Shown here: piece after piece, positions 5,687 through 8,522 of the stretch
How the letters are laid out: each line of letters opens with the position of its first letter
How positions within the stretch are numbered: the first letter of the stretch is position 1
Notes under the pieces: generated by a model
The model's database searches: none
What the model saw: the letters and a program-made list of their open reading frames with translations, nothing else
What the model was told of the DNA's origin: nothing
Position numbers and translations under genes: made by a program
NCBI GenBank assembly: GCA_002321335.1
Contig: DCMG01000120.1
Location: 1 to 8,522 of the forward strand
From: Bacteroidales bacterium UBA1628
Lineage (GTDB): Bacteria; Bacteroidota; Bacteroidia; Bacteroidales; UBA932
DNA length: 8,522 nt
Reading direction: 5' to 3'

Positions 5687-6613
5687 ATGGCGGAATATGG
5701 TCTCATAGGTGATCCGATAAAAGGGTCCGGAAGCCCGGCGCTGTTCGAGGCGGCGTACAGGGGAGTGAAAGGTGGTGAATATTCATACGACCTTATCGAA
5801 GGTTCTGACTTTGAGGCATCCTTCCAACGGTTTATTGATGAATATGCCGCCGTCAATGTCACTGCTCCATTCAAGGAACTGGCATATTCAAAGGTTGTGG
5901 AGATGGCCCGCAAAGGCGAAGGAGCGGTTTCAGGGCCGGCCGCCCGCATAGGTGCGACAAACCTTTTGGTGAAAGGCTCCAATGGAATCGAAGCGTACAA
6001 TTCTGACTTCACCGGAATCGTGACGGCAGTCGTGGAGGCATATTTCCCAGGCATCGTGGAGGAGTTTATCGGCAACTTTGGGGATAAGTTTTTCGTGAAG
6101 ATGCACCAGTTCTTCTTGATGACTTTAAGCCGCACGTTCAACCGTCAGCCTCAGGCTCTTGTGGTCGGTTGCGGGGGAGCGGGAAGGGCCGCCGCCGTGG
6201 CCGCCGCGGAACTTGGATTCGCCACCATCCTGATGAACCGCACCCCGGAGAAGGCTCAGGCGATCGCCGACTCCATGCAGGAATATGGCTTCCTCCCGGA
6301 TCCGATCTCCGATTTCAAGGAGGCCGTCAAGGAATGCGACCTTGTGATTTATACTCTGCCGATGGCTCTTCCGGAGATCGCAGAGTTTACAGCCGATGAT
6401 TTCGCCGGTGAGGATTCCGGCCAGAGAAAGGTCATCCTTGAGGCGAACTACAAGACTCCGTCTTTCGATGACGAGGCCCGGATGAAACTCGCTTCCGCTG
6501 ACTGCATCTACATCTCCGGCCGCCGCTGGCTTCTGTACCAAGCACTTACCGGCTACTCCATCATGACCGGCCTCCAGCCAGACCTCGAAGCCATGACCGA
6601 GGTGGTTTTCTAG
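5687..6613 (+). CDS. aroE: Shikimate dehydrogenase family protein (AroE-like)
   Basis: The protein probably catalyses NADPH-dependent reduction of 3-dehydroshikimate to shikimate in aromatic amino-acid synthesis. It has 308 residues. Seen: YGLIGDPIKGSGSP (4-17; the S-x-S substrate motif is kept as S14/S16), NVTAPFKE with catalytic Lys63, AYNSDFTG with catalytic Asp107, the Rossmann loop VVGCGGAGRAAA (159-170), MNRTPEKA with an Arg after Asn (185) fitting NADP preference, and the late Gln285 in LLYQALTG. All catalytic positions are present. Between Asp107 and the Rossmann loop there are about 50 residues where the family usually has near 20; residues ~119-153 (from YFPGIVEEFIGNF through MHQFFLMTLSRTFN) look like an insertion. 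Sequence around the N-terminal substrate motif is also divergent, so a related quinate/shikimate-type activity is possible. It stands alone on the + strand with its own promoter. Confidence 0.85.
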   Translation: MAEYGLIGDPIKGSGSPALFEAAYRGVKGGEYSYDLIEGSDFEASFQRFIDEYAAVNVTAPFKELAYSKVVEMARKGEGAVSGPAARIGATNLLVKGSNGIEAYNSDFTGIVTAVVEAYFPGIVEEFIGNFGDKFFVKMHQFFLMTLSRTFNRQPQALVVGCGGAGRAAAVAAAELGFATILMNRTPEKAQAIADSMQEYGFLPDPISDFKEAVKECDLVIYTLPMALPEIAEFTADDFAGEDSGQRKVILEANYKTPSFDDEARMKLASADCIYISGRRWLLYQALTGYSIMTGLQPDLEAMTEVVF

Positions 6614-6654
6614 ACAGTCTGGTCGCTGAGCCTGCCGAAGCGGCTAGAAAAACC
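6604..6654 (+). repeat. Extended inverted repeat at the 3' end of aroE
   Basis: GGTTTTCTAG (6604-6613, including the aroE stop) can pair with CTAGAAAAACC (6644-6654, one extra A). An inner alternative stem pairs CTGGTCGCT (6619-6627) with AGCGGCTAG (6639-6647) through two G-U pairs around GAGCCTGCCGA. The inner core TCGCTGAGCCTGCCGAAGCG resembles a palindromic intergenic sequence that I recall as common in many bacterial genomes. It may stabilise or end the aroE mRNA; no U-tract follows. Confidence 0.45.
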
Positions 6655-6881
6655 TCCTACAACGGAATCTTTCATTATTTGTGCTCCAGGTCGTTGAGGT
6701 GAATCTCCGGTGCCTTGGTGGGGATGACCAACTTATGGATCGAGTGCGCCCAAGGTGCATTTACACGCACCAGTATCCATTTATCGACCGGGCGTGCGTC
6801 CCAAGGGCATTTCCACTCACCGACAATTCCTCGACAGATTCACCGTGCGTCAGACTGATCTTTTCCACGCACTGGAGCGTT
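6655..6881. other. Convergent intergenic spacer
   Basis: Spacer between the convergent aroE and RNA methyltransferase genes. The ORFs that cross it on the + strand run antisense into the methyltransferase and have no protein-like composition. The only structure seen is the three-unit repeat at 6744-6872. Confidence 0.5.
6744..6872. repeat. Three imperfect tandem palindromic units, 50-51 bp period
   Basis: Units start at 6744, 6794 and 6845. Each opens with GTGCG(T/C) and closes 26-28 bases later with the inverted match: CGCAC (unit 1), ACTCAC (unit 2, one mismatch) and ACGCAC (unit 3). Units 1 and 2 also share CCCAAGG and GCATTT inside, and a TCGAC in the spacer after them. Each unit could fold as a small hairpin. 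Copies are too degenerate and too few for a CRISPR, and there are no cas genes. Confidence 0.5.
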
Positions 6882-7691
6882 TTATTGCCTCTGGCGGAGG
6901 GCTTCGAAGAGGAGGATGGCGGCTGAGACGGAGACGTTTAGGGAGTCGAGGGCTCCGAGCATCGGGATGCGGATGTGGGCGTCGGCGGCCTTGCGCCAGA
7001 TGTCGGTCAGGCCGGTGGACTCGGTGCCCATCACGATGGCGGTAGGCATCTTCATGTCAGTGTCGTAGTACAGGGAAGAGTCCTGAAGCTGAGCGGTGAG
7101 TATCTGAATATGTTTGTCTTTGAGCCATGCGATGGTCTCTTCGGAGGAAGCGACTGCCACTTGTCTGGAGAACACGGCACCAATGCTGGCCCTGATGAGG
7201 TTCGGGTTATAGAGGTCTGTCAAAGGGTCGCAGATGATGACGGCATCGGCTCCGGCAGCGTCAGCGCTTCTGAGGACGGCGCCGAGGTTGCCGGGCTTCT
7301 CCACGCTCTCTAGCACGATGACGAGTGGGTTCTTTCTGAGTATCAGGCTGTCCAGAGTCCTTTCACGAAACTCCACTTCGGCGATGATGCCCTCCGTGCC
7401 GCCTCTGTAGGCTATCTTGCCGTAAAGTTCATACGGAACCTGGACAACACCGACTTTCGGATTCAGACTTTCGGCCTTGCCAAGAAGGTCGTTCAGTTCC
7501 TCCTCGGTCAACAACTCCCCGCAGATGAACAGAGTTTTCGGTACGAATCCCGCATCCAGGCAATGACCGAGTTCCCTGCGCCCCTCGACCGCAAACAGCC
7601 TCTCGGCCCGCCTCAGTTTAGACTTCTCCTGAAGCGCCAGCAATTCCTTGATCTTCTTGTTCTGCGCCGATGTGATGTTCTCGATTCTCAT
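6882..7691 (-). CDS. SpoU/TrmH-family RNA 2'-O-methyltransferase
   Basis: A 269-residue SPOUT-class methyltransferase predicted to methylate a ribose 2'-OH in rRNA or tRNA using SAM bound in a trefoil knot. Residues 1-~105 form the substrate-binding N-domain (ITSAQNKKIKELLALQEKS and RLFAVEGRRELGHCLDAG). Residues ~120-269 are the SpoU domain: motif 1, KPGNLGAVLRSADAAGADA, with Arg141 as the likely catalytic Arg; motif 2, IVMGTESTGL (219-228); motif 3, RIPMLGALDSLNVSVSAA (241-258). The length fits RlmB-like and TrmH-like proteins. The exact target is not decided by sequence, so no symbol is given; 23S rRNA is most likely for this subgroup. It lies downstream of lysS on the same strand, separated by 72 bases containing a terminator, so it may be partly or separately expressed. 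Confidence 0.88.
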   Translation of the reverse strand: MRIENITSAQNKKIKELLALQEKSKLRRAERLFAVEGRRELGHCLDAGFVPKTLFICGELLTEEELNDLLGKAESLNPKVGVVQVPYELYGKIAYRGGTEGIIAEVEFRERTLDSLILRKNPLVIVLESVEKPGNLGAVLRSADAAGADAVIICDPLTDLYNPNLIRASIGAVFSRQVAVASSEETIAWLKDKHIQILTAQLQDSSLYYDTDMKMPTAIVMGTESTGLTDIWRKAADAHIRIPMLGALDSLNVSVSAAILLFEALRQRQ

Positions 7692-7707
7692 AGTGCCCCT
7701 AAATAAT

Positions 7708-7745
7708 AAAGGGTGAGCCGGACTTCACGGTCACGGCCACCCTTT
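7708..7745 (-). terminator. Intrinsic terminator after lysS
   Basis: On the - strand an 8-bp stem AAAGGGTG (7738-7745) with CACCCTTT (7708-7715) is extended by an inner GCCG/CGGC and followed by ATTATTT. It starts ~19 bases after the lysS stop codon and ends just before the RNA methyltransferase start. The tail is only moderately T-rich, so read-through into the next gene is possible. Confidence 0.7.
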
Positions 7746-7763
7746 CTGAATATTCAAAAATGA

Positions 7764-8522
7764 TTATTCCTCTGTCGCATCCGCGCCCTTGTCGCTCTTC
7801 ACTATCTTCTCCGGACGCATCTGAGGGAAGAAAAGCACATCCTGGATGGTCGTCTGTCCGGTCATGAACATGGTCAGACGGTCGATGCCCATTCCGAGGC
7901 CTGAGGTCGGCGGCATGCCATATTCAAGGGCGCGGACGAAGTCGTAGTCGATGAACATAGCCTCGTCGTCGCCGTGGCTCTTGAGGGCAGCCTGTTCCTC
8001 GAACCTCTCCAACTGGTCGATAGGGTCGTTGAGCTCTGAATATGCGTTCGCGAGCTCCTTGCCGCATACGAACAGCTCGAACCTCTCCGTAAGGGTCGGA
8101 TCCTCACGATGCCTCTTAGTCAGCGGAGACATCTCGACAGGGTAGTCGATGATGAATGTAGGCTCGATGAGGTGCTCCTCGCAATATTCTCCGAATATGG
8201 CGTCGATCAGCTTGCCGACACCCATCGAAGGCTCGAACTCGACATTCAGCTTCTTGCAGGTCTCGCGCAGCTCGTCAACTCCCATGCCCTTCACATCCAC
8301 ACCGGCATATTCCTTTATCGCCTCAAGAATAGCCAGCCTGCGGTAGCCGGCCTTGAAATCGATCTCCTTGTCGCCGATTTTCACGACTGTGGTGCCGTGC
8401 AGCTTGAGGGCGATCTTTTCGAGCATCTTCTCCACGAAGTCCATCATCCAGATGTAGTCCTTGTAGGCCACGTAGATCTCCATGCAGGTGAACTCAGGGT
8501 TGTGGGTCTTGTCCATACCCTC
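7764..8522 (-). CDS. lysS: Lysyl-tRNA synthetase (class II), C-terminal part
   Basis: Charges tRNA-Lys with lysine using ATP. The gene runs off the right edge: codons before the internal Met at 8516 continue in frame (EG-MDKTHNPEFT, class II motif 2 region), so the true start lies outside. About 252 residues of the catalytic domain are present. Seen: THNPEFTCMEIYVAYKDY, IDYPVEMSPLTKRHREDP, ERFELFVCGKELANAYSEL (lysine-binding area), then motif 3, GMPPTSGLGMGIDRLTMFM with GIDR, and the C-terminal FFPQMRPEKI. A short acidic/basic tail (VKSDKGADATEE) follows the conserved end. The catalytic residues visible here are intact. It is first in a - strand pair with the RNA methyltransferase; an intrinsic terminator lies between them. 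Confidence 0.97.
   Translation of the reverse strand, partial: EGMDKTHNPEFTCMEIYVAYKDYIWMMDFVEKMLEKIALKLHGTTVVKIGDKEIDFKAGYRRLAILEAIKEYAGVDVKGMGVDELRETCKKLNVEFEPSMGVGKLIDAIFGEYCEEHLIEPTFIIDYPVEMSPLTKRHREDPTLTERFELFVCGKELANAYSELNDPIDQLERFEEQAALKSHGDDEAMFIDYDFVRALEYGMPPTSGLGMGIDRLTMFMTGQTTIQDVLFFPQMRPEKIVKSDKGADATEE

Noticed and set aside
6744..6872. CRISPR array
   Set aside because: Only three degenerate copies, variable inside the unit, spacer parts partly similar, and no cas genes in the window.
6681..7045. Two + strand open frames crossing into the RNA methyltransferase
   Set aside because: Arg/Cys/Gly-rich low-complexity translations, antisense to a conserved gene; no start signals.
1..8522. 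Depletion of GGNCC sites as a sign of long restriction pressure
   Set aside because: Several GGNCC sites are visible (for example near 774, 1278, 3077 and 5727), so no obvious avoidance; a genome-wide count would be needed.

Overview
The window looks like chromosomal DNA of a Bacteroidota, most likely a member of the Bacteroidales. The evidence is a Bacteroidota-style ECF sigma factor / anti-sigma / outer-membrane barrel locus, a glutamine- and glycine-rich SSB tail, and two divergent promoters of the TTTG-N20-TAnnTTTG type that is typical of the phylum. The genus cannot be told from this sequence.

Layout. (1) Positions 1-1014, + strand: the C-terminal end of an ECF sigma factor, the N-terminal end of its apparent anti-sigma partner, and, after an abrupt frame change near 370-385, the C-terminal part of an outer-membrane beta-barrel protein. 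The partner and the barrel both look broken by one internal deletion or a mis-join. (2) Positions 1021-3011, - strand: a complete type II restriction-modification pair. An Eco47II/Sau96I-family endonuclease (likely target GGNCC) lies upstream of a C5-cytosine methyltransferase that carries an N-terminal helix-turn-helix. (3) Positions 3050-5012, - strand: purA (adenylosuccinate synthetase) and ssb (single-strand DNA-binding protein). The order ssb-purA-R-M is closely packed with no strong terminator seen, so the restriction system may ride on a housekeeping transcript. (4) Positions 5013-5686: a region without a large gene. It holds divergent promoters, a promoter-terminator pair that would make a roughly 70-nt RNA on the - strand, a strong Shine-Dalgarno followed by two tiny ORFs overlapping by ATGA, and a pair of competing hairpins ahead of ssb. 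(5) Positions 5687-6613, + strand: aroE-like shikimate dehydrogenase with an unusual central insertion. (6) Positions 6614-6881: convergent spacer with a hairpin and three copies of a 50-bp-period palindromic repeat. (7) Positions 6882-8522, - strand: a SpoU/TrmH-family RNA 2'-O-methyltransferase and, upstream of it, the C-terminal half of lysyl-tRNA synthetase (lysS), separated by an intrinsic terminator.

Most genes are housekeeping (purine synthesis, replication and repair, aromatic amino-acid synthesis, RNA modification, translation). The accessory parts are the restriction-modification pair next to a damaged envelope-stress-type sigma locus. The least explained part is the 5207-5560 leader, where small RNA or leader-peptide control upstream of ssb is possible. 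All family calls rest on recognised motifs; no database search was run.
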